Shown: positions 10,548 to 22,480 of the stretch, one piece after another
How the letters are laid out: each line of letters begins with the position of its first letter
How positions within the stretch are numbered: position 1 is the first letter of the stretch
Assembly (NCBI GenBank): GCA_030068145.1
Contig: JAPJBO010000666.1
Coordinates: 62,001-126,000 of the forward strand
Source: Diplonema papillatum
Lineage: Eukaryota; Euglenozoa; Diplonemea; Diplonemida; Diplonemidae
Direction: 5' to 3'
DNA length: 64,000 bases
The notes under the pieces: generated by a model
Told to the model about the DNA's origin: nothing
Seen by the model: the letters and a program-made list of their open reading frames with translations, nothing else
Databases searched by the model: none
Position numbers and translations under genes: made by a program

Positions 10548-12015
10548 TCACAGGTAGCAGGCAAACTGGTACTCGTCCTGCGGGTTGGCGGTGTAGTGTG
10601 TTTGATAGTCGGTGTACTCGAGGCGGGGGTCGTCGTATGTGTCGCAGATGAGTTCCTCCGGTTTTTCTCGCGGCGGCAGAGAGTTAGCGCGGGAACGACT
10701 GTGGCCGGTTTCCAGCTCCTTGACCCGGTTGGCAAGCATCTGATTCTGCAGAATGAGCCATTGCACGTACTCGCGACAATCGGCGTAGTTGTCGCAAGAA
10801 TCGTGGTGGAACACCGCGCAGTACTCGCACATCCCAGCCGCGAATGCAGCTTGTTCCTCTTCATCTTCGTACTCCAATGGGTACCGTCCTGTGTGGCCGG
10901 CAACACTACTCCCTCTGCTCGTTCTACTTGCGCTAATACGGAAACGCATGACATCACTCTCACCGGATTTATGCGATGTCACGCCAGCATCACAACACCC
11001 ATCGTTGCAGTCGTCCAACGACTCATCGTCACTGCTGGTTGTATCACTTTCGCACTGCGAAACAGGTCGATCTTCCAGCTCTACAGATGACATTGCTGCC
11101 ACCAAGGCGGACGATACTGCGGCAGCCTTTCCAGCTTCAACAACAGGTTTCTTGTCTCCTATGCGAGACAAGACAGCCAAGCCGGCTGGCGGACAAGTGC
11201 CGGCTTCATCGCGGGCTTGCGAAGAGGAAGCCGCGGACGGACGGTTGGTGTGCTTTTGCATGCGGACCCGCATTTGACGGGAGAGCTGCTTTTGAGACAC
11301 AGTCGGCACGACGGCGAACCGTTGGGGTTGGTATGCCGAAGACCTTGCCGGGTAGGCGGACAGTGCTGGCACCGCGTCTTCCTCGTTGTTGCTGGAGACG
11401 GTCGAGCTGGAGTCGTCCCAGTCTTCGTCTGGTTGCTCGGTATGGCGCTTGCTGGCGGGGAGGGCAGTTTCGGCTGCCTCGCTGGCCAGCAGTGCTTTGC
11501 ACGCTTCCTGCATCTTGCGGAGCCGCTCGGCCTCGATTGCCTTACCGTCGCATTTCCCACGCTGTCCGCCGGGCTTCCTCGTTTGTTCGGCCGGGGCCAT
11601 TCCAACACAGGCCGCCTGCAGCTCCAACACATGCTGCGCGTTCCTTTTGGCACGGTTGAACGACGCCTCGCTATCGACGACGCTCCCGTCGGACTTGGCG
11701 GTCAGCCTGCAGACCCCATTAAAAAGCGTATTCGTCGTTTCCTGTGGAGGGCATGCCGTTGCCAGGGTTTCCGCACTCACGGAGCTACCAACAAACCCCC
11801 GGTTAAAAGCAACGGTTTCAGTGAAAAAGTTTGCACGACCCCTTATTTGTCAGTTTTTCTGTGCCTGCCTTCTGTGTTGTTGACCTACAAAGCAGGTGCG
11901 GACACGAAAGATTACACCTGAACTGAAAACATGCCTGCAGATTCATGTACGACACGGTGACGAATCGTCGCTTAACGTCGCCTAATGTGATTTTTACCGT
12001 AGTCTTGACGGACAT
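10548..12015 (-). CDS. Hypothetical Ser-rich acidic protein, possibly two exons
   Basis: The main block (11741-10548, 397 residues) opens after a good acceptor (CCCTCCACAG|GAAACG). It is acidic and serine-rich, with runs such as DDSSSTVSSNNEEDAVP and SDTTSSDDESLDD, and a Cys/His cluster near the end (CEYCAVFHHDSCDNYADC) followed by a short helix (VQWLILQNQMLANRVKELE). No known domain. A candidate first exon (12015-11935, MSVKTTVKITLGDVKRRF) ends in phase 0 at CAG|GCATGT, which would be a GC-AG intron. Its VKITLGDVKRRF resembles the first strand pair of a PB1 domain, and KSDGSVVDSEASF in exon 2 weakly resembles the later acidic loop. The PB1 reading is inference only. Confidence 0.55.
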
Positions 12016-13508
12016 GGCCACAACCAATCAGCGTTTCGTTCAGCCTTGCGAAAAGTAACGTTCTTCGGGCGTCCCCTGCTCGTATGCCGGCGAAGCTTCT
12101 TCGCTTACGTGATTGCTTGTTGCTTCCTCTGTGCGTCTGTCTCTTACTTTCGCTATTTGGGAGGAGTTTCCTCTTTGGGTGGGCGGGTATTTTGTATCTG
12201 CGTGCGTTGGTATGGCTTCAGTAGGCAAAAGATGTTTGATGCTCGGATCAAGTCTTCTTCGGAGAAAGTGCTAAATAGAAAAACTCACGGTGGGAAAAAG
12301 GGAAACAGGGAGTGCAAGACTCCGCAGGTAGCGTATGAAACGTTGATCTCGAGAAAGCAAGACGTGCTTGGGACAAATATGTGCTCAACACCACACGCCG
12401 TGTTTCGGTCTTAAGCCACAGACACGTAGGGCGGACAATCATCAGCGCGGGCGGCCGCCTCTAATCACCGGTGCCAACTTTCCACGTGGGTGGCCCTCGA
12501 GGACCCGTAAGGGCCAGAAAAACACCGCCCCGTCCCACCAGCTAGCCCGCTTGGCTGTGTCACGTTTTCCGACTCCCGCAATCATGAGCAGCACAAACTC
12601 AAGAAGTCTAGTAGACTCTGCTCTGCAGCATTAAATGGGTGAAAATATCACGCCAGCTCGAAAAGAAGGGTGCTTTGGTGTACACAGCTGCAATACATTC
12701 TCTTTATCGACAACTCTCAAAATGAGAGGAACGCGAGCTTTTGGCTAGGAAATGGGAAGCTGCGCGAGGAATCTGCCACGTGTCTAGATGCTTACACCGA
12801 GATACTTTTGTTCGAGGCACCCGGCGTTTCGCAGGAAACCCAAAGAAGTATGCCGCATTACCTGTTGAACGGAAGAAGCAGCGCAGTTCTATATGCGCAG
12901 CTAACTGACTGCTCCGAGGAGGTTCAGGGGAGAGCTGGCTTCACGGGGAAACTTAGACGAGTGCTTGTATATTCCGAGTCTAGAGGTTTGTTACACTTGA
13001 AACTCTCAAATTTAGCTCTCGAACGAGCGTGCGATGCAGATTATCGCCACAGATTCTTTGCATTCTAACCCAAACTCTAACGAGCTATCCCGCTTTTCTG
13101 GGACAGGCCATAGGGTACCCCTTATCCAAGACATTTCTGTACCGTTTTGGAGGGTGCTTTTGACAAGCGGACTGGGGCGGAATTTTCCCACCCGGTCGGA
13201 AGTGTGGTTGCCTGCACTAATCTTTGCTTTCGGGTCGCGGCTTTGCTGCTGTTGTGGTGCGGCTTTGGACAGTTCAAAAGTGCTTCGTCTTGAGTTTAAT
13301 TTGAGGAGCGAAATCTTAGTTTAATGTTAGGCAGTGCTGTCGGCCTTTCATGCGCGTTTGATGCTAGCATCACGTCTTCGTGGGAGAAGGACCACGGGAT
13401 TTGTCACCAATGACCGGCGACAGCTCAGCAATAACTGAAACCAACACGGAAGCAAAAATTGATCGAGCAGCTCGTTTCTGAGGAGGGAAGGGACTCTTAT
13501 CACCTCCA
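12016..13508. other. Intergenic, nothing firm
   Basis: No supported gene. The string at about 13032-13072 (GATGCAGATTATC, CTTTGCAT, CTAACCC) is matched at about 40096-40138, so part of this interval belongs to a dispersed repeat. Confidence 0.4.
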
Positions 13509-16500
13509 CTACGCGTCGGGTGTAGGCGGCCACGTTTCGGGGAGAGCCTTGCGGCCACCAGCTCTACCCCTGGACATGGGGTCGTCCAGGACGGCTTGCA
13601 GGTACATGGCCCTGTCGCACTTCAATGCGGAGCGGGCGAGGTGCGGGAATGCGGTCTGCAGCAAGTCGATGACCTTATCCCCTTCGTCGAGAGCTTCGAG
13701 TTCGCTTACCGCTGTCTCGGTGGTGAAGGCGTCCTGGTTGGTCAGAGCGAAGTGCAGCTTACGCTGCGACTGATACGCGGCAGCCATGACCTTGCCGCTC
13801 ATGGGGTTCGTGCGGCGCGGGGCATGGTGCGAACAGGGGCAGCCTCGCTCTACCTTTTCGATGGGACCATCCGGGTGGTCGTCGACGTGGTAATAATAGC
13901 CATACTCGTCGATGGAGTAGCCGAGCATCTCTGTGTCCCCGTAACCGTGACCGAGATTGTTGTAAATGTCCCACTTCGTGTACTTCTGGTTAGACCCGCT
14001 CCCCGTTCTCTGAATCCCGTACCGCGAACTTTTCCTCGTCTGCTGCGTCTCATCCAGCGCGTCGTCTACGGGCCTCGCGACACCACCGAGCCTTCGTGCG
14101 CCCTGCAGGAGGTGACTTGCTTTCCGTTTTCTCTTTCTCTTTAATACTCTGGGCTCATCACCCCTACACACACGGACACTCAATCTCGTTTCTGCTAGCC
14201 CTACTATGTGCGGCCCAGCTGCTACCGGATTTTCCCTTTATCATAAGCCCTGTTTCTGATAACAAATTTTGACACGACCTCATGACCAACTGTAGCTTGT
14301 CTTTGCCGTTAGGTTTTGTTTGCTCTTCCTCGTGAGTTCTAGAACAACAGAACGACAAACTTCTGAGCTAACGTAGTTCCAAGACACATGGCTAAAGCCC
14401 CCTTTCCAACACTCCGGCTCCCATCGCGTGTTCGATCTAGTAGTAAGAGAAGAGCGCTGATAGCAAATACAGTTTCTTGGATGGAGCGCACCTGCTTCTT
14501 TGCCCGCCTGCGGAGGAGCGCGTCGTTCCAGTCTGTAATGACTCGGTTCCACGTGTCAATAGCGACTTGCAGCTGGCCAAACTCTGACGACGTATTTCTG
14601 TCGGCTGCCTTCACAGTCAGCATCTCGCTTCCATCGCTCACTCTGTGTGTTGTGTTGTGTGAGATAGACGCGTCGCTAACGCGGGATGGCATCAATCGCT
14701 CGGGGTAAGGTACAAAGCAGACTGTTCGGCTCGGCGAAGGCAAAGAAAACTGTTCGGTGAGTGGTTGGGCTCAGGGTTCGTCTCCTGTGACTTGGGATAA
14801 GGTTTCGATTGATCGCAGTGACTGCTACTTCTTCGTTGTGGGACTTGCGGTCGCTTGACAAAAGTGGTATAAAACATACCCGTGCATATACTCGATATAA
14901 CTCCAGAACTTCTCTGAAGCTTGAAAGGTGACCGGCTTGTCCGAGAACTGGATCGTGACCAAGAACGGCGCTATCTCATCAACCGCTTTCAGGTACGCCC
15001 GGATCCATTGCCTGTTGGCTGTCACAGGGTAGTGATGCCCGTAGGAAACCGCAGCAACGGGTTCTACCTTTGCCTCAGGGCACAACGTCACCTGCTCCAC
15101 GAACACGGGCCAGAACGTGTCGTCCGTCGGAAAGCTATACGCTTCATCAACAGGCTCCGCATCTTGCATCAGCTGCGATGTGACGGTGAGAGGAATTGGA
15201 AAAGCATTCCCGTGCTTTAGACTAGAATACTCGACGTTGTGTTTGAGTGTCTTGCCGTGAAGAGGTCTACATGACCTCACGTCCGTTCAACACGTGGTTC
15301 GGTAGCTACAGCACTTGGGATTCCTTCGGTTCTTTGCAACTTCTGTCCAGCATTTCCTTCCAAGTTGGCGCTTAAGTAAAAATACTCGAGGGGCTGCCTT
15401 GTGCTTACTTCGAAGGAGGCTAGAGGGGGAGAAACAATACAACTACAAAATGGGTCTTTTTTGTTGAACGCTTACGCCCGCCACTGAACCCAGATTCACC
15501 TGTGTTTCGTGTGGGCTACAGCACATTTACCTCCTTTGATCTTTTGCAGCTGGCAGCCTCCTCAAGGATTTCCTACAAAGCAGGTGCTTATACAAAAATT
15601 AGGCGCAGTAATCGTGTGCTTGTTTCATGCATCTGCAGCACAGGATACAGTGCATTGCCTCCTTCACACGGAATAATACCTCGCAGAACCAAGGTCTCCT
15701 TGAACATGAAACAGTCAAAACAGCATACATCGTTCATCATCTCTTCATGCGCCTTGTTCTTCCCGGGCTCAAAGGGCGGCATCACAGGAACTACAACGTG
15801 CGGCATTCTGCCTTTCGGGTGCTGCCTTCACAGTGTTGGCACTGCTGAGCCACGCAACGCGGAAGGAGCTTGGAAATAGGTGGAAACTGAACCCCAACCC
15901 ACCAAGCCCCAACCTGCCACACGACATGAAATGCGCTAAACATGTCACAACAGAGTGTGAGAGGCGAGTACTAAGGCAGAGTCATGTTTTTCGTGGTCTG
16001 ATACCCCACTAGATTATGAAGTCCCTGCACCTTATCTAGCCGAAAGGAAAGAAAGCACAGCTTGCCGATTCGGCGTGAAGCCCTTTGAGATGACTCATCC
16101 CAGGTTGGGGTAGATGCACTTGAACAGGATCACGCGCCCGGTCTGTGCCTGGCACACCGTGACTGATGTACAAATAGCCGTTTGCAACTGACCGGTTGGT
16201 TCAGGCGTTGAAGAGGCCAGCGTCGACAACAATATAGAAATGATGGAGCGAACGGGATATGCCTATTTTTCTTAGCTTCTGTGTCAGCTTTTCTCCGTTG
16301 GCACACGTCCTGTACATCGTTGAGGGGCGACTGGGGTGACATGGTGGTATAGATATGAGCGAATGTAGTTGCGCTTTGAAAATGAGACCGTTTGCTTAAA
16401 AGCCGGAGATTCTGCACATACCCAGGTCGCCGCCTTCAGGAGCAACGCCCCTGTATGGTTGCTCGTCCGCGGAAAACTAAAGCCCGCACGCCTCAGCAAG

Positions 16501-16591
16501 TAGTAAGTTGAAGTATGGCTAAAGAAGAGCGTTGGATACCCCAAGACAATCGTCGGGAATCTCCGGAGTTCCTCAAGCAAGCACAGGCGCT
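13509..16591 (-). CDS. Multi-exon hypothetical protein (four exons chained by phase)
   Basis: Four blocks join in frame: 16591-16422 (LCLLEELRRFPTIVLGY...; donor TGG|GTATGT), 15172-14880 (QDAEPVDEAYSFPTDDTFW...; phase 2, donor GG|GTATGT), 14642-14492 (GSEMLTVKAADRNTSSEFG...; donor CAG|GTGCGC) and 14102-13509 (ARRLGGVARPVDDALDE... to stop). All acceptors are AG after pyrimidine-rich DNA. The last exon has a Tyr/Gly-rich stretch (LGYSIDEYGYYYHVDDH) and a helical end (DKVIDLLQTAFPHLARSAL). I recognise no family. The start is missing: the 16803-17243 block is the likeliest place. Neighbouring exon 16.4 kb to 15.2 kb is the least certain link. A copy of repeat R1 sits just beyond exon 15172, inside the first intron. 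Confidence 0.5.
15377..15598 (+). repeat. Dispersed repeat R1
   Basis: Very similar over about 220 bp to 63332-63545 (shared AAAAATACTCGAGG, GAAGGAGG, TTTTTTGTTGAACGC, CACCTGTGTTTCGTGTGGGC, CCTACAAAGCAGGTGCTTAT) and partly to 35366-35488 and 9466-9634. Non-coding. It lies in an intron of the multi-exon gene model. Confidence 0.75.
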
Positions 16592-16802
16592 CTGAAGACA
16601 GCCTTTCAGTAGGGGTTTTGCGTTGGGTTTTCTTACTTTCCCGTCCAAATCTCACGACGCAAATATTCTTGTTAAAAGTGTTTGTTGAGCGTCTTCTTTC
16701 ATTTTCCGGTCATCCGGAAGACATGCTTGTTAGAGTCCTCGACCCTGAAGAGGAAAACTGGCTATCCGGTTGGGTAGGCGTCACGTAAAACCTGCTGCAG
16801 TA

Positions 16803-17243
16803 CTACTGCGCTACTACGGTTCGGTACGGTACGAGCCGGTCCTTCCGGACAAAGTTCATTTCAGTTTTGCAGGTCGGCAAGTGTTTTTCGGCAAAAACTG
16901 GGGTTTGAGCCAGAATCCTACCGCACAAGACCTGCGACAAAAGACAAAACTGGGTCAAGTCGTCATCATGCCTTCTGTAAGCAATGCGTGTCTCGGGAAT
17001 CGAGAGCAAGCCAGCAAACTTGGTTCCGACGGCCCTCCTTCGAGAATTCAAACGTTTTGCGTTCAGGAAGAACCAACAAGCTGCAGCCCGCGCATAGCGC
17101 GCAAGCGGTAGAATCACCTGAACCTGAGGACCAGTTCCCAACGTCAGATGAGTCTTCGAGGAAGTACTGAAGGGAGATTGAAGAGGGAGCAAAAGCTCAT
17201 GGTAAACTTGGCAGTTATTGTGCCGAACAGAAACCCCGTCCAT
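16803..17243 (-). CDS. Possible 5' exon(s) of the 13.5-16.6 kb gene
   Basis: An ATG at 17243 (MDGVSVRHNNCQVYHELLLP) opens a 146-residue frame; alternatively an acceptor CCCTTCAG near 17178 opens a different frame starting YFLEDSSDVGNWSSGSGD. Both look coding over part of the interval and cannot both be right. A donor-like G|GTAGGA near 16921 would leave phase 1, matching the acceptor at 16591. It lies 0.3 kb below the sorting-nexin stop, where a first exon would be expected. Confidence 0.3.
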   Translation of the reverse strand: MDGVSVRHNNCQVYHELLLPLQSPFSTSSKTHLTLGTGPQVQVILPLARYARAAACWFFLNAKRLNSRRRAVGTKFAGLLSIPETRIAYRRHDDDLTQFCLLSQVLCGRILAQTPVFAEKHLPTCKTEMNFVRKDRLVPYRTVVAQ

Positions 17244-17557
17244 CCACCTGCTCTGAATTCGGCCGTGTGTGCGTGTGCTTCACTCCCGTAGTTTGTTTGT
17301 GCGTGTGTGTCTCATGAAAACCAAAGGAAGGGCAAATTTACGCCGCCGACTCACTTGTAAATAGCCGCAAGCACCGTGGAAGGGTGAGTGAAGCAGGGGT
17401 TGTGCTTTTATTCGGAACCCTTGCAGTGCCTCTACCCGGTGCAACTTGCAGCGTCTGCAGCTTGACACAAAACGAAATACATCGTCGGTCGCGGGTACGA
17501 GGAACTGAACGTTCAAGTACGTGACTGCAAGAAAGGTGGCGGAGGTGGGAGCGGTTC

Positions 17558-17932
17558 TCACGTCTTGCCTACAAGGTCTTCCCACCGGGTTCTCACGCGG
17601 AGACCGTATTCCTGCTGCAGACTTGACCACGTGGTGAGAAGCTGCTTTATGTCGTACGCCTTCTCTCTATGGAACCTCGTCAGCTCTACTGTCAAAACCT
17701 TGCTAAAGTTGCTCACCACGTTTTCGGCGTACTTGAGGTCGTCTTGCAAGGTGTCCGCTTGGATGCTCAGTTTCACTTTCGACTCTCCGTCGATCATGCC
17801 TTCCATCTTCAGCTTTGTTTTACCCAACGTGTCCTTTAGGTGTCCCTTGCGCAAAATCGCACGCTGCAACCTTCGGACTGTTTCTTTAATTGCTTCGCAG
17901 ATGCCAACGTAGTACGAAATGGTCTCGATCAC
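17558..17932 (-). CDS. Sorting nexin (SNX1/2/Vps5-like), exon 2: BAR C-terminal half
   Basis: Begins after ACGCAG|GTG in phase 0 and encodes 124 residues to a stop. The sequence (ETISYYVGICEAIKETVRR; KYAENVVSNFSKVLTVELTR; FHREKAYDIKQLL; WEDLVGKT) follows the last helices of the SNX1/2 BAR domain, including the family's basic FHREK/D-K-L block and the W-E close to the C-terminus. Joined to exon 1 (25977-26756) it gives a 384-residue PX-BAR protein. Exon 2 alone would be unrecognisable; the phase match and continuous BAR helix make the pairing strong across an 8.0 kb intron. Confidence 0.82.
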   Translation of the reverse strand: MIETISYYVGICEAIKETVRRLQRAILRKGHLKDTLGKTKLKMEGMIDGESKVKLSIQADTLQDDLKYAENVVSNFSKVLTVELTRFHREKAYDIKQLLTTWSSLQQEYGLRVRTRWEDLVGKT

Positions 17933-18426
17933 CTGCGTGTGCGTGTGCATTGACCGCGCGGAGGGGGGTGGACGAGGGGAGGAGCGTTTTTAGAATGAAG
18001 GTTTTTAGAGTAAAAGTTCGCTTTTTTCTTTTTTTTTAGTTGTACTTAGTAAGCAGGGGTCTTTAAAAGTTTGGGGGTTGGAGCGGAAAACCCGGTGTCA
18101 GCCAAAAACCCGGTGTAAGGTCAATTTTTTTTTTCCAACACTTGGGCAGCAGGGATGCCTTGGGACGAAAATCTACGCTCTAAACCGGGGTTTTGGGGAA
18201 TCACACGGCATTCAGCGGTGACCCTACTGTAGCCCGACCCGCATAGTAGGCTGTCTTGACGCTTCGGGTGGGGGGAGACCTGCCCGCGCAGCGATATATT
18301 TTGTGGTGGTGAGCCACCTTTTGGCTTCTGTGTGCGTGTGCCGCCTCTGGTGCACGATTGAACCAGCGTTAAACTCCGGAACACCGATCCAGCAACTCTT
18401 TTTGTGGCGGTTTTTTGTTTCTTAAA

Positions 18427-18593
18427 GGAGCCCTGCGCCGCAGGCGCGGAAACTTTTAAACTGTCGCACATACGGATCAAAGCAGATGGGCAGTAGGGTG
18501 GCTCGTCACAACTAGGTTGGCTCACATGTCAATTAAACCTGCGCCGCAGGAGCGGAAACTTTGACGGTCGCACTTACAGCTAAACAGATGGAC
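18427..18593 (+). repeat. Imperfect direct repeat near the DIRS 3' end
   Basis: CCTGCGCCGCAGG-GCGGAAACTTT followed by a GTCGCAC and ACAGATGG/GCAGATGG block occurs at 18430-18490 and again at 18538-18593. Probably part of the terminal structure of one of the nested elements. Confidence 0.5.
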
Positions 18594-18635
18594 GGAAACA
18601 CGTTGGTTGTTGGTTGGGCGGGTTGGTTGTCCCGG

Positions 18636-18701
18636 CTGCGGCGGGCCGGCTCACGATGCCTGGCTGCTCGCATTCGCCTCGCAGGACTCTGGGATTTTCC
18701 C
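18636..18701 (+). repeat. DIRS split direct repeat A, terminal copy
   Basis: Differs by a single base over about 66 bp from 20536-20602 (CTGCGGCGGGCCGGCTCACG...CTCTGGGATTTTCCC). Confidence 0.8.
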
Positions 18702-18842
18702 TCCGCCGGTCAAGCTCAGCAAGCCAGGGAGACTAACCTTGATCCACTGCGGGGGAGTGGGGAGAGAGGGAAGGGTGGGACGCAGGGAGCTTCATACGAA
18801 CCCCGAGGAGGACCGACCTACGAGGGCGCGGCGTAGCAGTGA

Positions 18843-20150
18843 GCTAGGCTCACCGGGTTGTAAAACCGGACCGCCTCCACGCAATACGGATCGCGCGTGA
18901 GCTTCTTTCCGTACAACCTCACCATGTCCTCCGACGCCCAGTCCCCCAGCTCGCAAACCTGCATCACCCCCGTCCCCGCCTTCAGCAGCGTGCAGCAACA
19001 ACCCTGGCGCTGTGTGTCGTGTACGCGAGCCTGCTCCCTGGACTCCTCCCGGCTGACATCCCGTTAATGTCGGCGAAGAGACCCCGCCTTGTCCTTGTAC
19101 CGCAGAGTGCCTCCCTGAATGAGCGGTACCCGCAGTTGGGGCACAGGAGCTGACTTGACCCGGCCAAGCGCTTCAGGAGGGTGGACACCTCGACTGGGAG
19201 CGGATGGAGGACGGTGCTCCCTCCGGCGGGTCGGAAAGCGTAGGCGGAGGCACCAAGTTTATGGCCTCGAACGTCAAGGATCTCATGCATTCCCTTTTGC
19301 CCTTCGCCATGCGCCACTCGACCCTGAGCCTTCCTCCATTCAGAGTGACGTCCTCCGCCCGGATCACCCGCATACTCGAAGTTCTGAGTAGCGTAATAAA
19401 TTCGCCCAGAATCTGCAGGGCAGCGCCGCAGTCGCCCGTGGTCCGGATGGCATCAAAGATCGCCCTGAACTCCTTCACGCCCAGCGGCTCCGCCTGCTGT
19501 GGGTCCGGCGACTCCTTCCCGAGGACGGCCATCATCCTACCCACGATATTCAGCGGGTCATCAAGAACACACCCCGCGGCTTTGTTCTCCGCCAGCACGG
19601 ACGCTATGATGCTCTGGGGCGCCCTATAAGCTGCACCGTCGTCGCCCATCAGCAGCAGGTGACCGCCGAACTCCTCCAACCTCTCTACCGTGGTTGGGTA
19701 GGGCTCAACGCCCATGCTACCACACCACGACACGTACCCGGCCGTGTTCGAGTCGTATGTGGCCTTCGAGCCGACCGTCGTGTAACGGGCCCGCATGGCC
19801 CTGCGGGCCACCTCGGCCGAGTTCCGACCGAGGGGCCTCTTAAGCGCTGCCCTCTGCGGAGTCCATCTCCTTGCTCGCTGACCAGGCGGAGACCGGGGCG
19901 GTGTGTCCTTGACACCGTCCCCGCCTGGGGCGGGACCCCGTTCGCGGGGCCCCGCTCCTAGCTCTGCCACCATGCTGCGAAAGCGCTTGTCGACTTCCTC
20001 GGCCGGCCGCGGCTCGGGAAGCGCCCAGCACGGCAACACACGGAAGGAGGTCAGGGACATGCCCTCTGGCAGCTCCGCGACCAGAGCCTCCCACTCGGGG
20101 TCCGTGAAACCCGTCCTCATGCCGTCTAACCGTGCAACATCCCATGTCAT
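18843..20150 (-). pseudogene. DIRS tyrosine recombinase, frameshifted
   Basis: The N-terminal half is open from MTWDVARLDG (20150) to 19173 and contains a core-binding region (YTTVGSKATYDSNTAGYVSW; VERLEEFGGHLLLMG) and the first catalytic arginine context (LRTSSMRVIRAEDV) with a following KGK. After frame changes near 19.2 and 19.0 kb the C-terminal half continues with HSAR (the H-x-x-R box) and ELGDWASEDMVRLYGKK, which carries the expected active-site tyrosine. These enzymes insert the circular DNA copy of the element. Frameshifts indicate a dead copy unless they are sequence errors. Confidence 0.7.
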
Positions 20151-20181
20151 TATTTTCTTCGGGTGGGCGGGCGGGAGAAAC

Positions 20182-20253
20182 AAATGACTGATCCGGTTTG
20201 GTGGAGATCCGCGCTCCTGCCGGGGCTTTGCTCGGGATTAGCTGAATTAAACA
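20182..20253 (+). repeat. DIRS split direct repeat B, internal copy
   Basis: GAAACAAATGACTGATCCGG...GCTGAATTAAACACC, matched without difference by the terminal copy at 24931-25005. Confidence 0.8.
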
Positions 20254-20535
20254 CCTATTAAATTGCCTCCTTGGAGAGAGTCACTCGGAGCCGTTGTTCC
20301 TTCTCCATCCGCCAATTTAACATCCGTTTAATTCATGTCACACCAATCAAAGGATCATTCACGGTTAGCTCTCCTTAGCTGGCTTGCTGGTACCTTGGGA
20401 ACGAGCTGACCGGCGAAGTTGGCTGCCCGGCGGCTGCCTCAGTTGGGGAGATCGGTCCTCCTGGCTACCGAATCAGTCAGCCAAGACTCCAGCTCAACTG
20501 GCGAAGGCCCGAGTTGGCTTCAATCTAACACAACT

Positions 20536-20602
20536 GGCTGCGGCGGGCCGGCTCACGATGCCTGGCTGCTCGCATTCGCCTCGCGGGACTCTGGGATTTT
20601 CC
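20536..20602 (+). repeat. DIRS split direct repeat A, internal copy
   Basis: Second copy of repeat A. On the minus strand it precedes internal repeat B by about 280 bp, so the inside of the element repeats the order 3' end then 5' end. Confidence 0.8.
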
Positions 20603-20759
20603 CAATGGCTCTATCCCAATGGACCGACGCAAAAGAGAAGAGAAGCCAAAGATCAGCGCGCAAGAATCAGCCGCCTACGGCACGGATGTGCACTGGAGGG
20701 TACCCGGGACCAAGAAATCTGCCACCGCCTCATCAATCGTCTGAAGGCTAGGCACCCGC

Positions 20760-21194
20760 CTAACCGGGCACCGCCCACGGAACACTGGCCAAGGACTGGG
20801 CGAGGCGGCTTGGAAGGTCCGCGATGTTCATCTCGCTTGAAACTCTCTCAAACCATACGCGAGCCTTCGCCCTGGCAATGCCTTGCCACAACCTGTGGAC
20901 AGGGGCAAGCAGCATCCCAGCCCTGGACTGACCCTGGACAACGCCCGTCATCTCTTTGAACCACAGACCGAACGCCACCGACACGGCTGCGAACTCCAAA
21001 GCGTGAATCGGCAGCCCGGACGCCCTGGCAGGAACCGGGCAAGAGTAGTACTCGACAGACGACACCACGCCGTCCGTAAGAACAACAAGGACGGCGCCCA
21101 GCCCCTTTGGGCAGGCATCCGTGAACAGGACGCACTTGGTCCCCGTATCCGGACTCACCGAGGGGAACCGACTTTTCAAAGACACGGACCTCAC
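20760..21194 (-). pseudogene. DIRS RNase H domain
   Basis: Contains the RNase H acidic residues in order: CVLFTDACPKGLGAVLV (first Asp), IHALEFAAVSVAFGLW (Glu) and SEMNIADLPSR (last Asp). This is the fold used by DIRS and related retroelements to remove RNA template. It is in a different frame from the RT block just upstream, so at least one shift separates them. Confidence 0.75.
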
Positions 21195-21307
21195 TCCTCA
21201 GGACGTCAACCCACCACCGGAGCGATACGCAAAGCTCGCGACCCAGCTTGAAGTCCCGGTACGTGGACGACGCATTGGCGCGCCTGAATCGAGATTGGAG
21301 AGGTGCC

Positions 21308-22480
21308 CTACCCACCTTGCGGAATAGGGAGGACGAGGCGGACCCTAGTTTCCCGGCGCGACGCCGCCTCGCCCGGTGCGAGCGAGTCGCGAGCGAGAAC
21401 GCCCTCCAGAACGAACACCAGTTTCTCCTTCCGTGGTTCCGACAGGGAAACGTGCACACCCTCCCCGTCTATCGAGAAAATCAAGCCCAGGTGCCGAAAG
21501 CTGTTGCCCTGTGAGGTCTTTTCGTCGTTGAAAGAGGTGCGCAAAATGCCGCCCAGCAGCTCTAAGGTGTCAGCGAGCACTAGGTTGTCCTCCAGCCGGC
21601 AGGGACAGGCGAAGTCGTCGTAGTACTGCAGGAGCGGCAGCGACAGGCCGCGACGGACGACGCGGGCGAGGACCTTCGCAAGGCGTTGTAGTGTACAACG
21701 CTTGCCGCCTCGCCAAACGACAGACGGTCGAGCCTGAAAAATTGCAACAGTCCGTCCGGGTCCTCCGCCACCACGCACCTGCAGATTACATCGTTCTGCG
21801 CCTTTATCTGCCTATAGGCGTCACGATGGTCCAAACCTACTGAGTAGAAGGCCGCCCCGGCAAACCTACCGGAGGCCTGTTGGGCCAGTTGCCGCGCCAC
21901 CCCAACGGAAACGTCGACGGTGTCCAGCTTGACCTTCGTCGCATGTGGACCGCCTTATTAACCAGGGCCATACGCCCGTCATCGCACGCGCGGAGCTTCG
22001 TCTGCCACCCTTTCTGGTCCGCCTTCAGCTGGGCAACCCGACCATGAAGCCTCTGTCCACCTCTTTCTGCACCGACGCCCAGATGCCTTCCCTGTTGGAG
22101 TCCGACTCACCCATGACGGCCCTCCTGACCCTCGCCAGCACGTCAGGCTGGCGGCGAATCAGTTCCATCCCACCTGGCCGGACATCGGACAACCCTCCCT
22201 GAGATTCGCCAAGAGGCCGTCGGGCTCGGCGATCCCCAGCTCGACAAGCACTTCGCCGAGAAGGGCCGCGTGGCAGGCATCCCCTTCACGGTCCCCCGCC
22301 CTGCGCCTCCAGCGGTCCAAAAATACTCTGCGACTGCGGTGAGCCTCCAACACCGGGGACAGGGCGCTGGAGCCGATCGCCTCCCGGAGTTCCTTATCCA
22401 CTTGAGGCATGTCCTTGACTTCCGGTACCCCAGAGCCCGTTCCAAGAACGTACCTGCAGGCCGCCCGCGGGGTCGCTGCA
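21308..22480 (-). pseudogene. DIRS reverse transcriptase, frameshifted
   Basis: Recognisable RT blocks: GLDHRDAYRQIKAQ (motif A region), LSFGEAASVVHYNAL, the catalytic LLQYYDDFACP, and FRHLGLIFSIDGEG. The PFG/SFG-A-A-S-V-x-H-x-N followed by N/Q-Y-Y/F-D-D is characteristic of DIRS-like elements. The chain changes frame near 21.7 kb between HYNAL and the YYDD block. The upstream portion (21.9-22.5 kb) is less conserved, with LVELGIAEPDGLLANLREG. Confidence 0.75.
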
